From: UBA3910 sp964626065 | GTDB taxonomy: Bacteria > Bacillota > Limnochordia > Darwinibacteriales > Darwinibacteriaceae | Assembly (NCBI GenBank): GCA_964626065.1 | Contig: CAZVDE010000008.1 | Location: 1-52,920 of the forward strand | DNA length: 52,920 nucleotides | Reading direction: 5' to 3' | Shown: positions 1 to 7,928 of the stretch, piece by piece | How positions within the stretch are numbered: position 1 is the stretch's first letter | Layout: each line of letters opens with the position of its first letter | Made by a program: the position numbers and the translations under genes | Notes under the pieces: model-generated | What the model saw: only the letters and a program-made list of their open reading frames with translations | The model's database searches: none | What the model was told of the DNA's origin: nothing

Positions 1-116
1 GAATAGTTCTCTTTAGTGGATTTGTCAAGGGGTATTTCGGAGTGTTCCTTTCCTTTTATAGTGCAGCATGTTAAAATATGTAAAAGAATCGATGGATAAG
101 GGGGGTGACCCAAATT

Positions 117-1898
117 ATGTCTATCAGGCTGAAACTGACAACAACGATAATTATCTTAGGGGCCATGGTTGTAATAACATTAACATCATTTATGACTGTT
201 CATAACCGGCGGGTGTTGATGGACTCCACCGTGCAGAACAACCAGGATATCGCCGCCGCTGTTTCCATCAGTCTTGATAATTATTTGGATGAGTTAGCCA
301 GAACCACCGAAACGCTTGCAACATCGCATTTGATTGTGGAAAGCGTGATCGCAAGCAATAGGGAAAGTGGGCTTCTGGATCCGTTTGAACGGAAACAAAG
401 AAGTAACGAATTGAACGAAAAATGGATGGGCATTACCGATAGCGATGACCCTTTCATTCAGGAATATCTATCGAATTCCGTAGCAAGGCACCTAAGGGAG
501 CAGGAAAGAGTGATACCCGATTTATACGGGGAGATTTTCGTAACGAATAAATACGGTGAACTGATCGCCGCTACCGGGCGGCTTACGACCTTTTACCACG
601 GGGACAAATATTGGTGGCTGAGTACTTTTAATGATGGAAAGGGCCGGGTGTTTTTTGATGATCGGGGCTATGATTTAAGCGTTGAGGATTTTGTCTTGGG
701 CGTGACTGTGCCAATCTACCATAAAGGCGAATGCATCGGGGTTTTAAAGAGCAACATGAAAATATTCAGCCTGTTTAGCCGGGTTGTTCAAGATTATGCC
801 GCCATGTACAGACCGGGCATAGTTAAAATTGCGAGAACGGATGGGCAGGTAGTATTAGAGCCCAATGAGCCTCCGTTGTCCACCGTTGTTTGCCAGGAGT
901 TTCGACCCCAGCTCAGGGACGAAATACTATCAACCCACTACATAGACCATAGCGGGGAAGAGATCTTAGTTAGTGTCAGTCCCATTAAAAACACAACAGA
1001 ATTAAGCAGATTTGGGTTTGGCGGTGAAGGCGGTTCTGAAGATCATATGCGCGGTAATACGGATGAAAAATGGGTAGTTCTGCTCAAACTTCCTAAGGAA
1101 CATATCAAGAAAAAAATCGCCTCTCAGACCAGGCAATTTCTTTTGATAGGGTTTTTATCTATTTTTGCGATCTCCATGGCTGCTCTATTCTTGGTGAATA
1201 AGGCAACCGGGAACATCATCCGCCTCGTCCAGCTTACCGATGAAGTGGGACGGGGCAATCTTGATAGGCGGGTTAATATCAATACAAATGACGAGATTGG
1301 TATTTTAGCCAAATCCTTTAATGAAATGTTGACCAACCTAAAGCAGACAACCGCTTCAAAAGATGAGTTATTAAAAGAAATGCAGAAAAGGAGACGGGCG
1401 GAAAAAATACTGAAACACCTTTCCACCGTTGATGAATTGACACAGCTGTATAATAGGCGGGCTTTTAATGACAATATGCACCGGGCCATCACGCATGTCA
1501 GGCATTCAGATGATCCGCTAGCAATTACTCTGCTTGATATTGATGATTTTAAACGGATTAACGATTCATTCGGCCACGACGTGGGTGATGCGGTTCTGGT
1601 TGAGTTTGCCACAGTGCTGCGGGACAATGTACGTGAGGTGGATATTCTGTCTCGCTGGGGCGGCGAGGAATTTATAATTATTATGCCGGGTACGAACGCT
1701 CCCGAAGCGCGAAAAGTTGCGGAAAGATTACGGCAAGCCGTTGAAAATTTTGAGTTCACACAGGGTATTTCTATTACCGCCAGTTTCGGTGTTACGGAAT
1801 TCAGAAATAGTGACACTTTCGATAGTTTGCTCAAAAGAGTGGATGATGCGCAATCCAAAGCTAAGGCCGATGGAAAGAACGTTGTTGCAGTGTTGTAG
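117..1898 (+). CDS. membrane-bound diguanylate cyclase (Cache-HAMP-GGDEF)
   Basis: Probably makes cyclic di-GMP from two GTP in response to an extracytoplasmic ligand. A membrane segment near residues 5-27 is followed by a roughly 300-residue outer sensor region of the dCache type, a second membrane segment near 340-360, a HAMP linker (about 360-412) and a C-terminal GGDEF domain. The catalytic loop reads GGEEF (codons at 1659-1673). An RxxD motif (REVD) lies five residues before it, matching the product-inhibition I-site, so the enzyme looks active and feedback-inhibited. I chose ATG 117 over the upstream GTG at 105 because the purine-rich GGATAAGGGGGG run overlaps the GTG but is well placed for the ATG. 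Its ligand is unknown. It is not obviously in an operon: the next gene converges on it. Confidence 0.9.
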   Translation: MSIRLKLTTTIIILGAMVVITLTSFMTVHNRRVLMDSTVQNNQDIAAAVSISLDNYLDELARTTETLATSHLIVESVIASNRESGLLDPFERKQRSNELNEKWMGITDSDDPFIQEYLSNSVARHLREQERVIPDLYGEIFVTNKYGELIAATGRLTTFYHGDKYWWLSTFNDGKGRVFFDDRGYDLSVEDFVLGVTVPIYHKGECIGVLKSNMKIFSLFSRVVQDYAAMYRPGIVKIARTDGQVVLEPNEPPLSTVVCQEFRPQLRDEILSTHYIDHSGEEILVSVSPIKNTTELSRFGFGGEGGSEDHMRGNTDEKWVVLLKLPKEHIKKKIASQTRQFLLIGFLSIFAISMAALFLVNKATGNIIRLVQLTDEVGRGNLDRRVNINTNDEIGILAKSFNEMLTNLKQTTASKDELLKEMQKRRRAEKILKHLSTVDELTQLYNRRAFNDNMHRAITHVRHSDDPLAITLLDIDDFKRINDSFGHDVGDAVLVEFATVLRDNVREVDILSRWGGEEFIIIMPGTNAPEARKVAERLRQAVENFEFTQGISITASFGVTEFRNSDTFDSLLKRVDDAQSKAKADGKNVVAVL

Positions 1899-1926
1899 CT
1901 TGCACGCCATCCTCTTCCGCTTGGCT

Positions 1927-3243
1927 CTAATTCTTGGCGGGATCAAATAATTTTTCGGTCTGCTTTTTCCAATAATGTTTGAAGAACAAGCTACCTTGTA
2001 TATTGCCGCGGTTATGTTCGTTTTCAGCGATAGTATTTTCCACAAGCTGTCTTTCTCGCCCCCAGGCCCCAGCCATTATTTCATTTAGGGCCTCCGTGGG
2101 GGGTTGTGCTGAGAAAGCGGCGGTGCGGGCCAGCATTTCTTGCTCCAGTTCTCTGCCTTTTTGCACGTATTGGTCCAAATTGGTTATTCGATTTTCCAAT
2201 ACCATGCGGTGCAGCCGTTCACGCTGCAGCCAGAAGTCCAGCGCTTCGCCTTTCTCATCTTCCGCAAAGAGAATATTATTTTTCGTCAGCCAATAGGGCT
2301 TAAAGATGGAGATGCACGGCGTGGAGCCTCCCGTGAGCCAGTAGGTGTGCAGATGTTCGCCAAGGGAAGCCCCATAACTGCCCGTACAGTGATCGCCGAT
2401 CAAAGATCCCCCGTGCATGCAGACACTTTTTAAAGAAGCCTTGTTAAACGGCCGTTCGTGTGTGGGATGGTGGGAGCGCATAATGGCAAACATTGTTTCC
2501 AGAGTAATTTCGCCTTTTGTCTTTTCCAGCCGGTCCGTGCCGGCCTGCCAGCGCTCGCTAGAGCCGCTTGCCCAAGAATAAAGCTTGTCAGAATAGCAGC
2601 GGGCAAAATGGAAATCCTGTTCGGAACGGCACCACCTTTTGGAAATGGCGTAATCAACCAACTCGGGGTGGGCCAAATCGAAATCACGGCCGATGCTTAA
2701 TCGGTTGGAGATGGCACGCACATCTTTGACTTTTTCAGCTGCCCAATAAGGGCCTGCCGTTTCTAGAACCCAGGCGGAGGTGGGGTCGGCAATTAAGAAA
2801 GAATTATGATAGAAAAAGTCCTTCTCATAACCGCAGTTGCCACCTTGGCCGTGTTTTTGCAGTAGATCTACGATTAAATGCAGGGCCTCAGTGCTTGTTT
2901 GACAGCGTTCCAGCGCTAAACGGACCAGATCCATGCCCAACAGGCCGGGCGGCCCCTGTTTGATTTTAGTAAAGACCGCTTCGTTGCCGATATTTAGGCC
3001 GAATTCGTTGCAGCCCATCTCCGCACCCCACATCCAGGACGGTTTAAGCAGCATCACATCATAAGTTTCCCGCGCCTGATCGATTGTTATATAAGTGCAC
3101 TTGAGTTTACTGCCTTTTGGATATGTGCGGCGGGGTATGCGCACGCTCAACAAGGGTTCATTGGGCTGCCTGTCACTGTTCTTGGCGAAAATCACCGTTC
3201 CGTCCTTGGTGGAATTGCCTAGGGCTACCATGGTATCGCACAT
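1927..3243 (-). CDS. secernin-like dipeptidase, peptidase family C69/U34
   Basis: Ntn-hydrolase-fold peptidase of the C69 group, most like secernins. The N-terminus MCDT followed by an ALGNST...AKNSDR pattern, the WMWGAEMG and LLGMDLVRLALER segments and a KHGQGGNCG stretch are secernin hallmarks. The open frame can start at GTG 3252, but AAGGAGG lies about eight bases before ATG 3243. That start puts Cys at position 2, so Met removal would expose it as the N-terminal nucleophile expected of this family. About 438 residues, full length for secernins. No signal peptide, so cytoplasmic. Its 3' end converges on the diguanylate cyclase with a 28-base gap. Substrate unknown; family members cleave dipeptides. 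Confidence 0.88.
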   Translation of the reverse strand: MCDTMVALGNSTKDGTVIFAKNSDRQPNEPLLSVRIPRRTYPKGSKLKCTYITIDQARETYDVMLLKPSWMWGAEMGCNEFGLNIGNEAVFTKIKQGPPGLLGMDLVRLALERCQTSTEALHLIVDLLQKHGQGGNCGYEKDFFYHNSFLIADPTSAWVLETAGPYWAAEKVKDVRAISNRLSIGRDFDLAHPELVDYAISKRWCRSEQDFHFARCYSDKLYSWASGSSERWQAGTDRLEKTKGEITLETMFAIMRSHHPTHERPFNKASLKSVCMHGGSLIGDHCTGSYGASLGEHLHTYWLTGGSTPCISIFKPYWLTKNNILFAEDEKGEALDFWLQRERLHRMVLENRITNLDQYVQKGRELEQEMLARTAAFSAQPPTEALNEIMAGAWGRERQLVENTIAENEHNRGNIQGSLFFKHYWKKQTEKLFDPAKN

Positions 3244-3310
3244 GGGTGCCACCTCCTTCGAAAAGCTCTACAACTTTATTTCTTCCTCGCACGGTGGTTT
3301 CCTCTTTTGA

Positions 3311-3499
3311 TATTTGCCGGATAGAGAACCGGTAGAACTGACGCGGGAGGGAAAGGACCTTGGTGAACAGTATTACCATATGATTCTTGGGATTACTACC
3401 CGGATGCTATCCGCATTAGGCGAACGCGATGCCCGCGAACTTGTAAGAATTATGGGCAGGCTAGCGGCCCTTGCTTCAGGGGCCGCGGAGCAAAAATAA
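3311..3499 (+). pseudogene. 5'-truncated MarR-family regulator remnant
   Basis: About 60 codons that resemble only the C-terminal third of a MarR regulator: a DRE..VELTREGKDLGEQ stretch matches the wing and following helix (family pattern D.R...V.LT..G), and a dimerisation-helix-like run with LGERDARELVRIMGRL follows. The winged-helix DNA-binding part is missing. The frame is closed by TGA at 3308-3310 just upstream, and no ribosome binding site precedes the TTG at 3314. The secernin gene promoter region has taken the place of the 5' half. It sits directly before the ABC operon at 3605, the usual place for a MarR repressor of a transporter, so it was probably once that operon's regulator. Confidence 0.6.
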
Positions 3500-3543
3500 C
3501 ACGGCTGTCGCTGGCAGGCGCGAATGGTGTAAATTGCGAATTA

Positions 3544-3572
3544 TTGAATCAGCAGCCGCGAAAGGGTATAAT
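3544..3572 (+). promoter_or_regulatory. sigma-A-type promoter of the ABC/LolA/beta-barrel operon
   Basis: TTGAAT at 3544-3549 and a perfect TATAAT at 3567-3572 are 17 bases apart. They precede the ATPase gene's AAGGAG (about 3591-3596) by a short leader. A small palindrome, AATTGCGAATT at 3532-3542, touches the upstream edge and could be a relic operator for the broken MarR gene. Confidence 0.65.
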
Positions 3573-3604
3573 AAAACCATCAGGGGTTTAAAGGAGAAGA
3601 TGTG

Positions 3605-4315
3605 ATGGCCATTGTTCAATTGGAAGATGTGAAGAAGATCTATACGCTGGGAAAGACGGAGGTGCATGCGCTGCGGGGTGTAACCTTTGCCATTGAAAAA
3701 GGTGATTTCGCTGCTATTGCAGGCCCTTCGGGCTCGGGCAAGTCAACTATCCTCAACTTAATCGGCTGCATCGATCAGCCAACGGCGGGTATTGTTACTA
3801 TCAACGGCAAGGCCAGCCACGGTTTGACAGATAAGGCACTCACCACCTTAAGGCATGAAACTCTCGGTTTTATATTCCAGTCCTTCAATCTCATTCCCGT
3901 ACTTAACGTTTACGAAAATATTGAGTTTCCCTTACTATTGGGGAAAAACAAAATGGATAAAAAAGAGACCCGGGAATGGATAGAATATTTAGTTGAAGCA
4001 GTGGGCCTAGACGATCACATGGAGCACAAGTCCAATGAACTCTCGGGGGGCCAAAGGCAGAGGGTCGCCATCGCCCGGGCCTTGGTGACTAAACCGGAGA
4101 TTGTCCTGGCGGATGAGCCCACCGCTAATCTGGATTCTAAGACAGGCCAAAGCATCTTGGGGCTTATGAAAAAAATGAACGCCGATTTGAACACCACCTT
4201 TATTTTTTCCACCCATGATACCACCATTATTGATATTGCGGACCATATCGTTCGCCTTTTGGATGGCATGATCGTTGAAAACAGTAGGCACGATGTGAAA
4301 GTGGGTGGCCGGTGA
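3605..4315 (+). CDS. LolD/MacB-type ABC transporter ATPase
   Basis: Cytoplasmic nucleotide-binding subunit of a mechanotransmission-type ABC system. In order it shows Walker A GPSGSGKST, a Q-loop in FQSFNLIPVLNVYEN, signature LSGGQRQR, Walker B IVLADEPT, D-loop NLDS and switch histidine in STHD. The 236-residue length and the Q-loop sequence fit the LolD/MacB/FtsE group. ATG 3605 is preferred to GTG 3602 by spacing from AAGGAG. The stop codon overlaps the next start (TGATG at 4313-4317), so translation with the first permease is coupled. It powers the two FtsX-type permeases downstream. Which cargo moves is not shown by this subunit. Confidence 0.92.
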   Translation: MAIVQLEDVKKIYTLGKTEVHALRGVTFAIEKGDFAAIAGPSGSGKSTILNLIGCIDQPTAGIVTINGKASHGLTDKALTTLRHETLGFIFQSFNLIPVLNVYENIEFPLLLGKNKMDKKETREWIEYLVEAVGLDDHMEHKSNELSGGQRQRVAIARALVTKPEIVLADEPTANLDSKTGQSILGLMKKMNADLNTTFIFSTHDTTIIDIADHIVRLLDGMIVENSRHDVKVGGR

Positions 4316-5796
4316 TGAGGCTGCGCATTCTTTTGACTATTGCCTGGCGCAATATCCGGCAGCACAAAGTAAAAACCGCAATTATCGGTTTGATTATGGT
4401 TATTGGCATTATGGTGCTGGTCGTGGGAAATTCACTGATGGATACCGCCACAGCCGGAATAGAAAGATATTATACGAAAAATTATACCGGTCATTTGATT
4501 ATTACCGGGCGGACCAGGGGCAATCTCACTTTGTTCGGTTTTCAAGATATGACCGCAATGGAACAGATGGTGCCTCGTATTCCGCAATATGGGGAGGTCG
4601 CGGAGTTTGCCCGCTCTCTTCCCTATGTGGAGGCGATCAACCCGCAGGTCTCAGCTATGGCCATGGTATCCAAGGATGATGAGACGCTGACCGCGACCCA
4701 GCTTTTCGGCATTGTTCCGGACCAATACCGGAAGATGTTTCCGGATAACGTGGAACTCTTGGAGGGCAGTTTTTGGGAGACAGGCGGGCAGGGGCTGCTT
4801 TTAAATCAGCCTTTGGCTGAACATCTGGAAAGGCGCAGGGGCCTGAAAGTTCGGCCCGGCGATAAACTGCTGTTCACGTCGGCGGGTACGCTGACCGGCA
4901 TGAAAATAAGGGAAGTGGAAGTTGCCGGCATCTTTCGTTTCAAACAGTCCAACCTACAGCTGGATATGGTGTCCCTTGTGGATATTTCCAATGCCAGGGC
5001 GCTGGCGGGCATGGTTGTGGGTGATGTGGGCGCGGCCGATTTGAGTGACGATGAGCGGCTTTTTTTGGGAGACATCGATGAAGAGAATATTTTTGATTCG
5101 TTGTTTGCCGATTTAGAAACGGAGCAGGCAGAAGTGGATGATGATTATTGGTTCTCGCTCTTAGGGGAGACGGAAACAAGAGATTTATCCAATGTGGAAG
5201 ATACGGGAGCGTACCAACACCTCCTGATTCGCCTCAGTGATGAAAGATATTTAAAGCGGGCCGAGCAAGACTTTACCCGCTTCTTCGCCGAAAACAACAT
5301 TGCGGCCCAGGTGCGCGGCTGGAGGCAGGGGGCCGGGGCGCTGGCCGAAATGTCTTACGGCATAAAAAACATCTTTAACGGGGTTGTGCTGGTCATTGCG
5401 GTGGTGGCCACGATCATCATCATGAATACGCTGGTGATTGCGATTACAGAACGCATGGCTGAAATAGGCACGATGCGTGCCATCGGGGCGCAAAAAGGCT
5501 TTGTGCGGCGCATGGTACTCATAGAGACACTCCTTCTTTCGGGTATTTCCGGGGTGGTGGGAATCGCCCTGGGTGGGCTGGTGCTTCTGACGTTGAATAT
5601 AGTTGGTTTGGAGGCGAGTAATGCCTTTTATGAGATCATTTTTGGCGGGCCGGTGCTCAGGCCCGAACTATCTGTTTCGGCGGTTGTCATGTCGCTGGTT
5701 GTGGTCGTGATTGTAGGCGTTATTTCCAGCACCTATCCCACTTCAATTGTTATGAGAACTTCGCCTCTAAAAGCGATGGAAAGCAGGGGTGATTGA
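4315..5796 (+). CDS. FtsX/LolC-type ABC permease, first copy
   Basis: Membrane subunit with the MacB/LolCE layout: one N-terminal membrane helix (about residues 17-38), a large extracytoplasmic domain (about 45-345), then three C-terminal helices near 355-378, 400-430 and 455-478. The cytoplasmic coupling segment TERMAEIGTMRAIGAQ is the classic FtsX motif. Translation starts by TGATG overlap with the ATPase gene. In LolCDE- or MacB-type machines such permeases transmit ATP-driven motion to the periplasm instead of forming a substrate channel. The outer domain has an unusually acidic insertion around residues 240-285. Two different permeases in tandem suggest a heterodimer as in LolCE, not a MacB homodimer. 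Confidence 0.88.
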   Translation: MRLRILLTIAWRNIRQHKVKTAIIGLIMVIGIMVLVVGNSLMDTATAGIERYYTKNYTGHLIITGRTRGNLTLFGFQDMTAMEQMVPRIPQYGEVAEFARSLPYVEAINPQVSAMAMVSKDDETLTATQLFGIVPDQYRKMFPDNVELLEGSFWETGGQGLLLNQPLAEHLERRRGLKVRPGDKLLFTSAGTLTGMKIREVEVAGIFRFKQSNLQLDMVSLVDISNARALAGMVVGDVGAADLSDDERLFLGDIDEENIFDSLFADLETEQAEVDDDYWFSLLGETETRDLSNVEDTGAYQHLLIRLSDERYLKRAEQDFTRFFAENNIAAQVRGWRQGAGALAEMSYGIKNIFNGVVLVIAVVATIIIMNTLVIAITERMAEIGTMRAIGAQKGFVRRMVLIETLLLSGISGVVGIALGGLVLLTLNIVGLEASNAFYEIIFGGPVLRPELSVSAVVMSLVVVVIVGVISSTYPTSIVMRTSPLKAMESRGD

Positions 5797-5798
5797 TA

Positions 5799-7148
5799 AT
5801 GCTGATGACCATGAGGGTTGCTTTTCGCAATATTTCCCGGCAAAAAAAGCGCAGTTTTTTATTAGCCGGTGCAATTGCCTTCGGAATGCTGGTGATTACC
5901 ATGCTTAACGCCCTAACCGGAGGCGTTGTTGGTAATCTGAGGGTGAATTTCTCCCATGCCCTGGGGGGCCATGTTTTTATTGTGGGACAGGAGTTTACCA
6001 GTAGCGGGCAGATAATCCACAAAATACGGCCGGATCAGAGATTGGACCGGCTGCTGTCGGAACATGCCTCCAACATTGAGGCGATGACCAAACGCAGCCA
6101 AGCCATGCCAAGCCTGATTTTTGGTTCTAAACAGACGATGCACTTGCTCTACGGAGTGGATTTCAGGGAAGAAGATCGGCTTTTGGATAGCCTGGTTGTT
6201 ACGGACGGTTCGCTTGATGATATCTTTAAACATGATTCAGCACTCATTCTACCTAAACCGGTGGGTGAACGTTTGGGCGTGCAGCCGGGTGAAACAATCC
6301 TGGTTAAGCTAGAAACGCTCACAGGACAGCAAAACGTGGGTGAGTTCCGCGTGGAGGCCTTTATCGAGGATCAAGAGCAGTTCGGCCTCTCCGCCGCCTA
6401 TGCCAACAGGGCCTACCTCAATGGGCTTTTGAGCCTCGGGGCTGATGAATACCAAATGCTGAACATGTTTGTGGAAGATCTCTCGCAATTGGAAGATTTG
6501 GCCCGGGATTTTCGCCACGGTTTAAAAACGCCTGAGGAACTTGCAGAGGCGGAGTTCGAAGAGGTTCAGGAAGAGGACGGAGTCTTAACTGTTACAGTTG
6601 CCGGTGTGCCCATGACCCCGACTGCCGAACCCGAGGAAATCCGACCCTGGAAGGGTACGCGCTATCAGGTGATGCACATCAATCAGATCATGGAACCGGT
6701 AGAGCAGATGGTGGGAGTATTGAACAAGGTGGGCCTGATTATTTTTCTGATTTTACTGCTGGTGACGATGGTGGGGATTACCAATACGTTCCGCATGATC
6801 ATGATCGAGCGCACGCGAGAAATCGGCACAATGCGGGCGTTCGGTATGCAGAGGGGGCAGGTGCGCAACATTTTTCTTTGGGAGGCTATTTTCTTGGGCC
6901 TGCTGGGAAGTGTTGGGGGGATCATGCTTAGCGGACTTTTGGCGCTGATTTTGGGCAATATTACTTTTAGAGTCGATCCCAGCCTGCAATTTTTCTTGAA
7001 TCAGGGGCAGATTACATTTTCTTTTGCCGCATCCGGCGTTGTGATTAACCTGGTGCTCGTTGTCCTCACAAGCCTATTGGCGGCCTATTGGCCTGCCAGG
7101 GCGGCCGCTAAACTGTCACCGCTGGAAGCGCTTGGTTCGCATACTTAA
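5799..7148 (+). CDS. FtsX/LolE-type ABC permease, second copy
   Basis: Second permease with the same plan: N-terminal helix (about 20-40), extracytoplasmic domain, three helices in the last 130 residues and the coupling motif IERTREIGTMRAFGMQ. ATG 5799 is preferred to TTG 5793, since AGGGGTG precedes it at usable spacing. The gene follows the first permease by 2 bases. The two permeases are clearly homologous but diverged, consistent with a LolC/LolE-like heterodimer with asymmetric partners. The outer domain again has an acidic loop (about 245-265). The LolA-like gene follows after 11 bases, so the four genes are one transcription unit. Confidence 0.87.
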   Translation: MLMTMRVAFRNISRQKKRSFLLAGAIAFGMLVITMLNALTGGVVGNLRVNFSHALGGHVFIVGQEFTSSGQIIHKIRPDQRLDRLLSEHASNIEAMTKRSQAMPSLIFGSKQTMHLLYGVDFREEDRLLDSLVVTDGSLDDIFKHDSALILPKPVGERLGVQPGETILVKLETLTGQQNVGEFRVEAFIEDQEQFGLSAAYANRAYLNGLLSLGADEYQMLNMFVEDLSQLEDLARDFRHGLKTPEELAEAEFEEVQEEDGVLTVTVAGVPMTPTAEPEEIRPWKGTRYQVMHINQIMEPVEQMVGVLNKVGLIIFLILLLVTMVGITNTFRMIMIERTREIGTMRAFGMQRGQVRNIFLWEAIFLGLLGSVGGIMLSGLLALILGNITFRVDPSLQFFLNQGQITFSFAASGVVINLVLVVLTSLLAAYWPARAAAKLSPLEALGSHT

Positions 7149-7159
7149 GGAGGTTTATC

Positions 7160-7918
7160 ATGAAAAGATTATATACTGCTGTTTGCGCAGGGTTGATTAT
7201 CCTGCTTGCGGGGGCATTTTGTTTGGCGCAGGATTTTAGCGAGATTGAAGCAATCTTGGCCCGTGTCGATGCCCAAACCAGTTTTGACACGGATTTCTCC
7301 GCTGTTATGACCATGATTGTGGAAGATCCGGAGCAGGGTATTGCGAAAATGGTGGTGCGCCAGTTTCGCAGGGATGCGGGCGATCATTTTCTGCTCTTGA
7401 TTCAGGAGCCCGTTACCGAAAAAGGGCAGGGTTATCTTTTGGAGGGGGATAATCTTTGGTTTTACGATCCCTCCAGCCGTAAATTTGCCCATACTTCCTT
7501 GAAGGAAAGTTTTCAGGAGTCGGATGCCCGTAACGCGGATTTCAACCAGTGGAGCTATTCCAGTTCGTATGCGGTGCAGGGGTATGAATCGGGCACATTG
7601 GGCGCTCACGCAGTCTACATTGTGGATCTGGCCGCGGTGGATGATACGGTGCCCTTCCCCTACGTTAAACTTTGGGTGACCCAGGTGGGGGATTTGGTTT
7701 TGAAAGTTGAAGAATACAGTCTGAACCGCAGGCTAATGCGCTCCAGCCTATTCCCTAAATATACGAAAGTGGGGAAGGCGGTAATACCGGTGCAGCTGAT
7801 CTTCATCGATGAACTTGTGGAGGGGAAAAAGACCCAGGTGGGCCTGACTGAAATCTCCACCAATGATATCCCCGATTACGTTTTTACCAAGGCCTATATC
7901 GAACGGGTTAACCGCTAG
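7160..7918 (+). CDS. LolA-like outer membrane lipoprotein-sorting protein (COG2834 type)
   Basis: Secreted periplasmic protein of 252 residues with a signal peptide (Lys-Arg, then a hydrophobic core to about residue 23, cleavage near CLAQ; the Cys is not in a lipobox). The mature part resembles LolA-like proteins: repeated beta strands, an EKGQGYLLEGDNLWFYDPSSRKF stretch split by a conserved DxLWxYxP pattern, and a C-terminal KVEEYS...R...F..Y segment. Members bind lipid chains in a half-barrel and ferry lipids or lipoproteins across the periplasm. AAGGAGG lies just before ATG 7160. Placed between LolC/E-type permeases and a beta-barrel gene, it is the natural periplasmic carrier. The cargo is inferred, not shown. 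Confidence 0.82.
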   Translation: MKRLYTAVCAGLIILLAGAFCLAQDFSEIEAILARVDAQTSFDTDFSAVMTMIVEDPEQGIAKMVVRQFRRDAGDHFLLLIQEPVTEKGQGYLLEGDNLWFYDPSSRKFAHTSLKESFQESDARNADFNQWSYSSSYAVQGYESGTLGAHAVYIVDLAAVDDTVPFPYVKLWVTQVGDLVLKVEEYSLNRRLMRSSLFPKYTKVGKAVIPVQLIFIDELVEGKKTQVGLTEISTNDIPDYVFTKAYIERVNR

Positions 7919-7928
7919 GAGGGCAATT

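Noticed and set aside
1..104. Promoter for the first gene
   Set aside because: A TAAAAT at about 72-77 is possible, but no -35 at a fitting distance.
3605..7148. MacB-type drug efflux pump
   Set aside because: MacB is a single fused chain with a MacA adaptor. Here ATPase and two different permeases are separate, and a LolA-like gene replaces the adaptor.
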